Assembly (NCBI RefSeq): GCF_900700375.1
Contig: NC_041717.1
Span: 5,220,023-5,284,022, forward strand
DNA length: 64,000 nucleotides
Direction: 5' to 3'
DNA from: Denticeps clupeoides
Lineage: Eukaryota > Chordata > Actinopteri > Clupeiformes > Denticipitidae
Numbering within the stretch: the stretch's first letter is position 1; the number at the start of each line of letters is the position of its first letter. Under the pieces are notes generated by a model. The model saw only the letters and a program-made list of their open reading frames with translations, did no database searches and was not told the DNA's origin. The translations under genes were made by a program, and so were the position numbers. Shown here in pieces: positions 10,985 through 21,642 of this stretch.

Positions 10985-12530
10985 GGCTGGCTGCTTCAGG
11001 ATTCTCTCATGACAGACTGACAAGGAAGGAGGCGAAGGCAGCTCATTTACAGATATGGCACGGTGGGGTGGCACGATTGTCACTGACCCTTAGACACATA
11101 TGTCTGCTGCTATGATGGGTTATTTAACCATCAAACATGTTTTTCTTTCAGAGCCAAGCCTTTGATCCCTCCCGTAGTTATGAAAGGAATTGCCTTACAC
11201 TGACCTCATTACAGCAAAGGTGCTAATTACTCAATTACAAAATCCTCGGTTTAGGTTCACAAATAGGTTTTTTCCCTATGTTTTGCACTATGCATCTTAA
11301 TAATAATTCGAGTGCAGGGGAGCAACATATCACATAAATTCTGAGGGGCAACAGTGAGGAGGCATTTGCAGGTTTGGAGGAGGAAACCTGACCAGATGTG
11401 TCATTCATTTAAAAAAAGGTTTATTCTTTATTTAAAAAAAAAAAAAAACACTATTTAGGCATGTCTAGACATGGAGGTTTCATTTTATGAATATGAATCA
11501 CCCATCAGTTTGTGTCCCCTGTCTCAGAAAGCCATATAAAAAACCTTGATCTCTGGACTCTTTCACTCTTGTGTTATACAACTCACTCACTGTGAACAAG
11601 AACCTGGACATGCTGTAAAAAATATCTATATATATTTATACATGTGTGTGTCAGGAAAAGTTATTTCATGTACAATTGACAGTTCAAAGATTTCTGGGAC
11701 TCGACAATCAGCTGATCTGTCAGATGTCTTCCCTTTGTGCATGTCAAGAGTGTATTCTCCTTTATCTCTTATTCATGATTAATTATCCCCACATACATCA
11801 ACTGTACTGTATCACTGTACAGAAGCAATTCCACCCTGAGACCAGCAGAGGACACTGTACGTTTGGAATGAGTTCATAACTCACAATGTATTTTCTTTTA
11901 AAAGTGTTCAATGACAGTTTTAAAAGGAAATACATTTGACATCAAATATAATGAGGATACAAATGGGATGAATTTAAAGAAACAAATCCCACAGTGAACA
12001 GAACCCTCTGAATCCATGTTAACGGCACCATGACCTCCTGCATCCTTGATCTTCCAGATTCCATGACAGCAGGCCTTTTCCCAAGGTCGGGATTAGAATT
12101 TTCTGTCTTTTTGCAGATTAATACAACTGAAAAACTGTTTTTTTTTCGTTCTAGATGATCATGTGCACAAATGTATCCCATGTCTATAGTGTATGTATAG
12201 CATCTGTCACATTATATAACATGAATTGCGATGCATCAAAACAATCCGCTGAATGATGTTATAAAAACTGAAATTAATTTGAGCATTGGATAGAGTTATT
12301 TCAAACGTGTATAAAGCAAATGTCTTAAAAAACCTACTTTGGTACACCATCAATAATTTAACTCGTATCACTATTTCTGAGTATCAGCAAAAACGTCCCC
12401 ATGTTCATCATTCACTTGTATTTTTAACCTTGTGAGGAGAAGCACGTACACAAAGCGTGTGAATAAGTGCAGATAGCTCAGCTGGCATGGTGGTGTTTTT
12501 ACCCGTTCCGCCTTTTCATCAGGAGACGAC
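10985..12530. other. Intergenic between bco2 and elastase
   Basis: The divergent upstream regions of bco2 (-) and the elastase gene (+). It is AT-rich, with an A/T run at 11409-11448. It contains one copy of a promoter-like repeat (11472-11622) that recurs downstream of the elastase gene. No exon was recognised. Confidence 0.45.
11472..11622 (+). repeat. Promoter-like repeat, copy 1
   Basis: Shares ordered blocks with 16653-16814: a ggtttcatt block, tttgtgtcccct, a TATA-like catataaaa, ctggactcttt, actcactnnctgt and catgctgtaaaa. Spacing is similar but identity is moderate. It could be the decayed 5' region of a lost tandem gene or an unnamed repeat family. Confidence 0.45.
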
Positions 12531-12540
12531 TATATAAAAA
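12531..12540 (+). promoter_or_regulatory. TATA box of the elastase gene
   Basis: TATATAAAAA lies about 60 bases before the ATG at 12592. This leaves room for a start site near 12560 and a short 5' UTR, as is usual for pancreatic protease genes. A CAGCTG E-box at 12479-12484 followed by TTTTTACCC (12496-12504) vaguely recalls the two-part PTF1 element of acinar genes; that reading is inference. Confidence 0.7.
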
Positions 12541-12591
12541 CTGGCCTGAGTGGGACAGCCAGACCTCCCACAGCCAACAAACCACATCACC

Positions 12592-15499
12592 ATGTTCCCC
12601 GTCATACTGGCATCAGTGCTCGTTGCCACCGGTAAGGGTCGTCTGTGAGTGAAAGTGTGTGTTTCTTGTTTCATATATTTGCCTCTTGTCATTAACAAAT
12701 TGATTTTCTTGGCAGCTCTTGGGTGTGGCACCCCGCCCATCGAACCCTCCACCACTCGAGTGGTTAACGGAGTTGATGCCAGGCCTCATAGTTGGCCCTG
12801 GCAGGTATGGAACATTTTGATGTCTCTCAAGACACAATTTTTTCTCTTTTACGCGCTGAACATTTCACGTATTCTTAATCTAATTTCATCTCTTCAGATC
12901 TCTCTGCAGTATGATAAGGATGGAGAATGGAGACACACTTGTGGAGGATCTCTGATTGCCGCTAACTGGGTCATGACCGCTGCTCACTGTATCAAGTGAG
13001 ACTGGAGATTTTTTACGGACACTCATTTTACAATTACAAACGTTCTACAAACATGTAACCAGTCGTGTTCCCTCTTGCTAGCTCCAAGCTGACATACAGA
13101 GTATTTGTTGGGAAGCACAACCTGCTGGAAGATGAGGCTGGTTCTAAGGCCATCACTCCTGAGACCATTGTGGTGCACGAGAAATGGAACCCCATTTTTG
13201 TTGCATTTGGGTGAGTTAAGAAATCTGTTAATGTGTTAATAGAACGCTCACAGTCACAAACCAAGTGTTACAATGATGACCCATTAGTTTAAACTTTCAG
13301 TATACAGGCAGTAAGGTGGGGCAGTGGGGACGTTGCGAATAGAAGCAGGTGTTCACGGCCAACTGGTGCATTCAGCTCATAAAACATCTAAATGAATTTA
13401 AATGAAAAGCCATAATCCTAAGAGTCAGATCTACATTCAGCACGGGTCGTTTGAAGCCCAAAGTTTTGTGCCTCACTTACAGATTCAGGAGACAGAGAAT
13501 ACTGATAAACATTTTAAAAGATTTTGGATTTCATCTTTCATGTCATAGAGCTTTTATTCAAGGGAGATTATTTAATTTATACCATAGATTTTACAGGTAG
13601 TGTAAGTTTGTTATTAACACCAGGCCATTTTCCAACCTGCCTTAGAGTCTGTAAAAAATAACCAGATCATCTCCACATAACTCCTCATATATGCCTCTTT
13701 CTTACACTTAAACTGTCTGTCATAGTTTGATATTTGATAAATTAAGCCCACAAGCTAACCTGAGCTCAACTAAAGACAAGTAAAACATTTTTTAAAGGCT
13801 CCCATCGTGTCTGCATTGGTGTTATTTGTATATTTTAGTGCTGTATGTGTTCTTTCCTGGACTATTTGGTTACACGTCCTGTCATTTGGTTTGTCAGAAA
13901 TGACATCGCCTTGATCAAGCTGTCTGAGCCTGTGACCCTCAGTGACACTGTTGAGCTGGGCTGCATCCCACCTACTGAAAGCATCCTGCCCAATGACTAT
14001 CCTTGCTACATCACTGGGTGGGGTCGACTCTACAGTAAGGCACACGCTCTGTTCCTTATGCTCTCTTGGTTTCTCTATGAGGCATTTTCTGCCTGTACGT
14101 ACGTGCAGGTATGGATGATGAACGGCATACGTGTCCACCGCATTCTGCAATAACCGCGTTTCTGTGACAAAAATCTGTGTCGCAGCTGGAGGCCCGATTG
14201 CTGACAACCTGCAGCAGGCCCTAATGCCCGTTGTGGATCACGAAACCTGCTCTAAGCCTGACTGGTGGAGCATTGCTGTGAGAACCACCATGGTCTGTGC
14301 CGGGGGAGATGGCATCGTCGCTGGATGCAATGTGAGTAAAGAGAAACAATCAACAACAATCATGCATGATTATCCTACACTTTTTCTATTTAATTTACTG
14401 TATGACACCTTCTCATTCAATGTGTTTTCTTTATCTTCATGACCCTTTACGTTGGTAGATTCTCACTGAAGGCATCAAAACTATGAATGAACACATGTGG
14501 AGTTATGTACTTAACAAATAACTGAAAACATGTTTTATATTCTTGTTTCTTTGCTCTGATTACTGCTTTGCACACTCTTGGCATTCTCTCGATGAGCTTC
14601 AAGAGGTCGTCACCTGAGATGGTTTTCCAACAGTCTTGAAGGAGTTCAACACCAGAGGTGTTTAGCACTTGTTGACCCCTTTGCCTGCACACTGCGGTCC
14701 AGCTCACCCCAAACCATCTGGATTGGGTTCAGGTCCGGTGACTGTGGAGGCCAGGTCTCCACTTTTTGTTAAGTACATAACTCCACATGTGTTCATTCAT
14801 AGTTTTGATGCCTTCAGTGAGAATCTACCAATGTAAATGGTCATGAAAATAAAGAAAACACATTGAATGAGAAGATGTGTCCAAACTTTTGGCCTGTACT
14901 GTATATTTCTGTACATTTGGTTTGTTGTTTCTACAATGCACATAGAATTGATCATTTATTGGTTTTTGTCACACCACTGCTGCATAAGCTTTGCACAAAA
15001 TAATTTGTACCCGTGCATTAGTGTCATATGATGTGATTTTACAACCATTGTCATTTGTATTTGATATTTTTATTGTGTCATGTCCTGTAGGGTGACTCTG
15101 GTGGCCCTCTGAACTGTAAGAATGCTGATGGAGTTTGGGAGGTCCATGGCATCGCCAGCTTTGTGTCTGGACTTGGCTGCAACTTTGAGAAGAAACCCAC
15201 TGTCTTCACTCGTGTGTCTGCTTTCAATGACTGGATTGACAATGTAACTCTCACTCTCTTTCATTCACCCAACTCACACATTTCACATGTTTCACAAATG
15301 GACTATGAGTTATTAGTAATAAGCATCTATGTGTGTCATTTGGCTGTACAATGGTAGCCGAACACACACCTTCACACATCTGTGGCTGTAATGCTTTAGG
15401 CCAAAACATGTATATACAACAGTCATATGAAGCGCAGCCTGAAAAGTTTATGATTTAATTTTTCTCTTACATATTTTACAGGCTATGATGAACAACTAA
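12592..15499 (+). CDS. cela3: Pancreatic elastase, CELA3 type (S1 protease)
   Basis: Eight exons join in frame: 12592-12631, 12716-12804, 12898-12995, 13082-13210, 13898-14034, 14186-14331, 15091-15243, 15482-15499; 269 residues, the usual length. The N-terminus ([16 protein letters not shown]) is a signal peptide. A short propeptide beginning with Cys follows, with trypsin activation expected after Arg in STTR/VVNG. The catalytic triad is intact: His in MTAAHC, Asp in NDIALIKL, Ser in GDSGGPL. The pocket carries Ala where trypsin has Asp189, and by my alignment Val and Thr at the 216/226 positions, as in elastases. The block [20 protein letters not shown] closely resembles human CELA3A/B. 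Zebrafish uses the symbol ela3l for the likely ortholog. A Tc1 foldback element sits in intron 6. Expected to be secreted by acinar cells as a zymogen. Confidence 0.95.
14395..14904 (-). mobile_element. Tc1-like foldback element in elastase intron 6
   Basis: Two near-complementary arms of about 118 bp (14405-14520 and 14763-14881) flank roughly 240 bp of antisense Tc1 transposase. The readable remnant includes [16 protein letters not shown], around the last acidic catalytic residue, and [13 protein letters not shown]. The right end reads cttttggcctgtactgta, the family terminus. Most of the transposase gene is gone, so the element is non-autonomous. It lies entirely inside intron 6 (14332-15090) and does not disturb the exons. 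Confidence 0.85.
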
Positions 15500-15607
15500 G
15501 GTGGATCAAGATCTTAGGAAATTTAACATAAAAAGCTGGCAAAACAAACCCTAGTCTCTGAGTTTTTTTTACCAGATTAATCAAACCTTTTTACAACTTA
15601 AATTTAA

Positions 15608-15740
15608 GTGGTAGATTCTCACCGAAGGCATCAAAACCATGAATGAACACATGCAGAGTTATGTACTTAACAAAAAAAGGTTAAATAATTGAAAACATGT
15701 TTTATATTCTAGTTTCTTCAAAATAGCCACCATCTGCTAT
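15608..15740. mobile_element. Tc1 terminal-repeat fragment
   Basis: Bases from gtagattctcaccgaaggc through tagtttcttcaaaatagcca match one end of the family copy at 14395-14904. No transposase coding is retained. It lies about 110 bp past the elastase stop codon. Confidence 0.75.
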
Positions 15741-18289
15741 GATTACTTGTAGCTCAGGCCAGATCATGATAAGCGATGGGGGCCTGGGATAAGACAGGTG
15801 GTGGAGTTGACGACAGGGTGGTTGGGCCAATCAGAGCAGAGCATGCAGGGGTGTGCTTGGTGTTTATGGGAACTAGGTGAGCATTATGCAAAGAACCCCA
15901 GCAAAGAAAAGTGTCACTACCCAGTCAAACACAAGTTGGTGTTCAGCCAGCCACAGGCAGCCCACCAGTCTTGCAGTCTTCCTAATGGCTGGCCAGCACA
16001 ACATTTGCAAGGGAACAGTGTGGAATTCAAGATGCACAGAGCCCAGGGCCCACGGTCTGTCACGGTGATGGCCGGGGAGACAAAGGACTTGCCAGGGTCC
16101 AATCAGTGAAGTCCAATCCACCAGATTCCTGGAACAGTTTTTCAGCTGAGGGACATCACAGTGGGAGGTGGGACTCGAGGGGTGGCTTGTGTTCACAGGA
16201 GGTCTCACTTCCCTACTGAGGCTTTTATGGGTGGCTCAGGGGACACTGGTCATCATGGATGTGACTCTGGCGCCCACAGTACAGGCATGCTCCCAAAAAT
16301 TGATCAGCTGTGTGAATTATATTGTGAAACATTTTTTTCTGGTGTGAAATATTACTCCATGCACCTTGATCTTCCATACTGCATAATTTGCATCCCAGCC
16401 CTGGTGAGAAATCAGTGATAGAAAGATGCCGACAGCAAATGACAGGTTATAAAGTCAGGTTAACTGTAAGACTTTTCCTTTTTGATTCATCTTCACCTAT
16501 TTATTATAATATTTATTATAAATATTTATTTTACATCTAGCCAAATGACAAGCCATTCTTTGTCTAACAGCCCTCATGGTTCCGCATGACTGGCATGGCT
16601 ACCATATCTGAGCATTTTGATTTATGCTTGCAGACAGACTGAAACACAGAGTACAGGGTTTCATTTGTATGCAAAATAGCTGGCCAGAATTGACAAACAT
16701 CCTTTTGTGTCCCCTCTCCTGGTCCCTGATGCAATATGAAATCCTATAAAGAGTTCTGGACTCTTTTGTTAGAGCTCACTGACTGTAGACTAGAATGTGG
16801 GCATCCTGTAAAATAAACAAATCAACGTATCAGAGACAAAAGTGACAGCTAGAGTTGACAAACATATTAAAGTTCCCCATTTATAATTTTTTTTTTTGCT
16901 TTCAGTGGTCCCCTAATACCTGAATATCTGAAGTCTCTTTCTGAAATTCAGCCTTGGTGCAGAGTTACAGCTGCTTTGATCCAGACCCACAGTGAGGTTT
17001 CCCCAGGACTCGCTGTTTCGGTTTCTGTACATTTAAATGAAAATGTGGAGGAGAGAGGCAGGATGAGGAGGAGAGCGGCCTATAGAATTTGAGGGGACAT
17101 TCGTGGAAACTACATCAATACCATTGACCAACCGCGATGTTTAGTGCAGCAGGAAAATGTCAATAAACTGAACCCACTGGTTCGTCAGAGTCTCGCATCA
17201 CGTAACAGAATAAAAAACATCTAATCACAGAGCAACTGCAATGCTTCGCATGGAATCCATGATGGTTGGTGGAGTTACTTCTTAGGTGAGGGGTGGGAAA
17301 TTCTCTGGGTGGAAAAAGCATGAGAAATGGGAGGTAACCTTTCCCCTTATGACAACATAAGAGGACAAATTCCAGATCCGACCATCTGAGCTGCCTCTCT
17401 GAACAGCAAGGCAGAATGGCCAAAGTGCTCTTTACACCTATCACCATTTCTTGCTACTGCAGGACCATAGACAGACTAGGGGAACTCATATTAATGTTAA
17501 ATAATCTCACAAAGTGAAATTTTCATGATGAGGGACCTTCAAGTGATATGGTACTAGGAAGGAGTGGCTCAATGAGGGACATGCAGTTATGCATAAGAGG
17601 TTTGAGAGTATATTTAGACCTTCCTTTTACACCTGTGAGGACTTTTTTACGCATAAGGACTTGAGGGACAGTCACATGGGCCAATGTTTGATGGCTAAAT
17701 GACAGGGTCATAGCTTCTCCAAAACTGCAGCTCTTGTGGAATCCTCCTGCTCTGCAGTCATCACGGTCGTGGGTGGCCAAGGCTCGTGGACACACAGGCT
17801 GCCCCATGTTGTACAATGCTTTAGAGGACCTGTTGTGGCTCAAATTGCAATTTTTGGGGTTGATAGAATGGTGCCAGATCCCACAGTGCATCTCAGTTTG
17901 TTGACTCTGTTGGTTCTGTCTATGTAACACGTTTTGGTGTGAGTAAGTCTGCAAAAGCCAGAACATGGATGGGATGAAATGATCTGAAGCGATTTTGGTA
18001 TTGCATCCCAAATGGTCATAAATACTCAGATAGCTACCAATAAGAAAGATGGAGACTACATTTTGCACCCCTTAAATTCAAAGCAGGAGGCCATAAAATA
18101 CATACCTTTTTTAAAACTATATAAACAGGCAGAGAGTCCAAGATAAACCAAAATCACTATCTAGAGAAGTGATGAACGCTGTAAATCAATTATTACCCAT
18201 AAATAATGACCCAGATGTCCATAAATTCAATTACTGAACTAAAGAAATGCTTTTCCCTTTCTTTCTCATCGCCTTGACTGCATGCAACT
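15741..18289. other. Intergenic, unassigned (possible old repeats)
   Basis: No recognisable gene. Bases 15770-16270 are more GC-rich than their surroundings and look like part of an unidentified repeat. A promoter-like repeat copy lies at 16653-16814. An open frame of about 180 codons on the minus strand at 17523-18068 has no motif I recognise and no splice or start context to support it. Confidence 0.4.
16653..16814 (+). repeat. Promoter-like repeat, copy 2
   Basis: Second copy of the block series at 11472-11622, about 5.2 kb away on the other side of the elastase gene and in the same orientation. The TATA-like cctataaag and ctggactctttt blocks are kept. The atgctgtaaaa at the end of copy 1 corresponds to atcctgtaaaa here. 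Confidence 0.45.
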
Positions 18290-18558
18290 CCACCCCGTGT
18301 GTGTGAAGACCTCCCCCCGTCCCCAGGACCGCGAGCAGACACTCATTGTCCCGTCGCCCGGAGTTTGAAAAGGACGCTTTGTTCGCGGCAGCGGGAGCGT
18401 TCGTCGCAGGCCACGCCCCCAGCCACGCCCCCCGGGCGCGACCAAACTTTCCCGAGATTCCCCGCGAGCGTCTGAAGCCGCGCCACCGCGGAGACGCGCA
18501 GAAGGAGCGCCAGGCATATCCGTGTGCCCAGTCTGGACCGGGTTCTGATTTTGGAATC
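18290..18558 (+). promoter_or_regulatory. CpG-rich enho promoter and 5' non-coding exon
   Basis: A GC-rich, CpG-dense patch with two GC boxes (ccacgcccccagccacgccc, about 18411-18430) stands out in AT-rich surroundings. It ends in a good splice donor (AATCAC/GTAAGTT at 18558/18559). Joined to the acceptor at 21186-21187 (ttccctgcag) it would form the 5' UTR of enho. The pairing is inferred from position; a small extra UTR exon near 19701-19740 is also possible. Confidence 0.5.
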
Positions 18559-18676
18559 ACGTAAGTTAAAATGTAAAATTGTACGTGAACTGTGTTATTC
18601 TGCAACACTACACCATCCAAATCATTTTTATATGTTCTGTTATTTATATGGTATGGATATGCAATGTTTATATGGC

Positions 18677-18699
18677 GTGTGTGTGTGTGTGTGTGTGTG
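18677..18699. repeat. (GT)n microsatellite
   Basis: About 11 GT units, in the presumed first intron of enho. Confidence 0.9.
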
Positions 18700-19821
18700 A
18701 CAGCATCTTTGCTATTGCATGCCACTCTTAATTCTTTAATTTAATTCTGAACTTGAATTCAGCAGCTTGCTACTAATGTTCTGTTACTGTGCATTCTGCA
18801 AACATGTTGATTTAAAACAATACTCTTTCCAGGAGAAAGCATTGAATACTACACTACCCATTAACCATCACCGCTGCTTTTTTACTTCACCGTTTGTCTG
18901 TCTTGTAACATGCTGCTGATGTACTTCTGCTGCTTAAAGCATGAAGTGAAATAATTGGTGAATCATCAGACCACTTCGCTAAGAGCAGGCCGTCAGCAGC
19001 ATTATCGCGTGCCATTTCAGGCCATGCTACTTTAAACTGATGATGTCACGCAACGGGCCCGGTCTGTAAGTTTTGATGTGTGAGTGGCCGGAAAAGGCTC
19101 ACTCAATTCTCATTGATTTTCCCGTCAGAAACTTTCAGATGCAAACTGTCCGTCCAATACCGGTCTGTCCATTACACAAAACACAGATAAAGAGACACGC
19201 AAGGCCTCTTGCTGAGTACATGCTAAATATGAGTAGTTAAAGGGTAAGTTACATGGTAATTAGACGATTAGACAAATAGGTGTTTCATAATAATTAGAAG
19301 TTAGATAGAAATAAAAAAGCAACATATTGTCAGTAGTTTCTCAAATGTTCCACACAAAGAATGACTCTCTTGCCACAGGGTTATTTCACCAAGGTTGTGT
19401 TGATGTAAAACTTCTGTAGATGCCAAAAGAGAGGTTGTATAGAGGCTGAGAACATATTTACAGTTGAGCATATTCATTCACTTAATAAATAAATATTGTG
19501 CTACGTTATATCTGAGGCCGCCTAATCTGTCAGCATAGGGTAAGCATAAAGAAAAGAATAATGATGGCAGCTTTGGGTAATGCAAATTAGATGCAAATGA
19601 CCAGAGGCATTGTGCCATGCACTCAGACAATGACCCAACACACACACTCTTCCTCCCCCACTTATTCTAAGCCTCGCTGGGCTCTTTGTGTGTTTTGCAG
19701 GATTCCTGGCTGAACTCAAACACAATGTTCCGAATGTTGGTGAGAGTGCCAGAGCCCAGAGAGATTCTTGCTCAAATCGTTTCGTCCCCCCTTCAGTAAG
19801 AATTGTCAAAGATTCACAAAT

Positions 19822-19995
19822 TGGTGCTAGTACCCTAGTGGGTATCACACTCCAGGAGACCCAGGTTACTACCACGTGTCTTTGAACAAGCCACTTAACC
19901 CTGAGTGTCTCCGGGGGGGGGGGGGGACTGTCCCTGTCACTACTGACTGTAAGTCGCTGTGGAAAAGGGCGTTTTATAAATGCTGTAAATGTAAA
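19822..19995 (+). mobile_element. tRNA-derived SINE (family A)
   Basis: Begins with a decayed A-box region (gtaccctagtgggtatcaca), retains agccacttaaccctgagtgt, and ends in the family tail gctgtaaatgtaaatg. A run of about 14 G at 19911-19925 has expanded inside it. It lies in the presumed enho first intron. Confidence 0.8.
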
Positions 19996-20367
19996 TGGGA
20001 AGCGGAAATGGGAATTGTTGGAAAAATGAGTATACGGTTACATTGAATCTCAACTCCATCAGCCTGGACTCAGTTAATGGCAGGAAAAACAACGGCGACG
20101 AGCTCACCTCAGCAGGAGATTTTTTGAAGCACCGTACAGTAACTCTTTATTTGAACACATAATGAGCAGTGTTATTGAAAGCAGGAAATTGGGGGTTATT
20201 AGTTTCTAAAAATGAGCCGCATCTACACGTTGTTTCTCACTTTAGCTTGTGCTGCACCCCCTCTTCATTAGACTAGAGCATGCTGGGACAGGCTCAAGAG
20301 AGGGCTGCTGAAGAACACTGTAATATTCTGCAGCCTTCCATGCCATTAAAATTCCATCCCTCGTGCA

Positions 20368-20371
<4 letters not shown>

Positions 20372-20411
<40 letters not shown>
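20372..20411. repeat. (AC)n microsatellite
   Basis: About 20 uninterrupted AC units in the presumed enho first intron. Confidence 0.95.
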
Positions 20412-20415
<4 letters not shown>

Positions 20416-20740
20416 TCACCAGCTAACACATTTCACATGTTTATGATGTGGCGAAAAGAGATTGTTTACTCTATCACGTCAAATGATGAGAATCATGAAT
20501 CATGGTCTCTGCACTAATTTGATAAATTATTCTTTAGTGACTAGTTTGAATATTGTAATCCTAGATCTTTTCATCTTTTTTTTTTTTTCTTAATTGCAGA
20601 TTTCATCACTTGCCAACCAGTTTAGGATCTACATTATTGCCAGATAAATTGTTTTAATTTATTATTAGTAATTAATTCAATTATTGACTTGCCATTAGAA
20701 AGTATAGAATCATGCTGCTATTCCTCCTGTAAGTCAGTTG

Positions 20741-20770
20741 GATAAAGTAAAGTAAAGTAAAGTAAAGTAA
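20741..20770. repeat. (AAAGT)n microsatellite
   Basis: About five to six copies of the pentanucleotide AAAGT. Confidence 0.9.
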
Positions 20771-20902
20771 ATGCTATTAGAGCGTATTTATAGGTTCTAT
20801 TTATTGTGACTATTTGGTTGTGCAAAAACGTTGCTCATATCCTTTCAGAAATGATGTCTGTAGCCCCTACCCCTGTTTTATTGTCAACAACAGATGAATT
20901 TA

Positions 20903-21053
20903 AGTGTCATTGTGAAAGACTGCAGCACAGCACACAGTGACACAACGAAATGTGTCCTCTGCTTTTAACCATCACCCTTGGTGAGCAGCTGGCAGCCATG
21001 ACAAGCATCCGGGGAGCAGTGTGTGGGGACGGTGCTTTGCTCAGTGGCACCTT
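20903..21053 (-). mobile_element. tRNA-derived SINE (family B), body
   Basis: Reverse complement of the family B body: the blocks cagcacacagtgacacaacg, cctctgctttta and ggagcagtgtgtggggacgg recur at 28173, 30955 and 33496. The tRNA-like head is missing here. Confidence 0.75.
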
Positions 21054-21438
21054 CATGTACAAGGGCTACAGATATTATAACATAATGGTCAATGTTTTAC
21101 TGATTTTTTAATTAAGTCATTATTAGGTGAAGGTTTTTGCATGATATTTGTTTAGTGTGTCTCAAGTTTTGTATTGATTCCCTGCAGGAATGGAATGATG
21201 TCCAGCTGAGACCGGTGTGAGTGGAACCAGATACAGCTTCACCATGATTAACTCAGAGGGCCTTTAGGGTGCTCTGCCCCACAGTGAATGTGTCTCCTCC
21301 ACTGGAAAAAAATGAGAAGATGAGGAGACATTTGTAAGAGTGGATGCTCTGAAGAAGCTGGTTGATTATTGTGGTGGACCAGCACTGGACAGGTGGCTGA
21401 TCTTGAGACATCACTCCTCCTCAAAGGGCAAGGTTACC

Positions 21439-21642
21439 ATGGAAACGGAACTTAGGGTGGGGCTCTCTGCGGCGGCCATTGTGGCCATTGTGTGCAACTC
21501 AGTGGTGGCCGTCCTCATCCTCATTCTCTTCATCATTCTGTACAAAGCCTGCAAGGTGCCCTCCTGCCCGGACAAGACATCTGATAATCTGCCTGTTCTG
21601 GAGAAGCAGAGTGAACACAAATACTTAGTGACTGCAGCCTGA
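21439..21642 (+). CDS. enho: Adropin (energy homeostasis associated)
   Basis: A 67-codon frame in one exon with acceptor at 21186-21187. The start is ATG at 21439 in good context (ttaccATGG); the open frame upstream lacks another ATG. Residues 10-35 form a strongly hydrophobic segment containing AAIVAIVCN, matching the AIVCN core of human adropin, followed by a short polar tail ending KYLVTAA (human ends YLLQP). In mammals ENHO encodes a 76-residue peptide that is membrane-bound and/or secreted and linked to metabolic and endothelial signalling. Here the polar tail is about 30 residues against 43 in human, and the two cysteines (C38, C43) are only five residues apart. Placement just upstream of fam219a on the same strand agrees with human order. 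It may be a divergent fish paralog. Confidence 0.82.
   Translation: METELRVGLSAAAIVAIVCNSVVAVLILILFIILYKACKVPSCPDKTSDNLPVLEKQSEHKYLVTAA

Noticed and set aside
10985-11083. N-terminal extension of bco2 to 11083
   Set aside because: The codon at 11083 is GTG, not ATG; no ATG precedes MLDPVS in frame within this exon.
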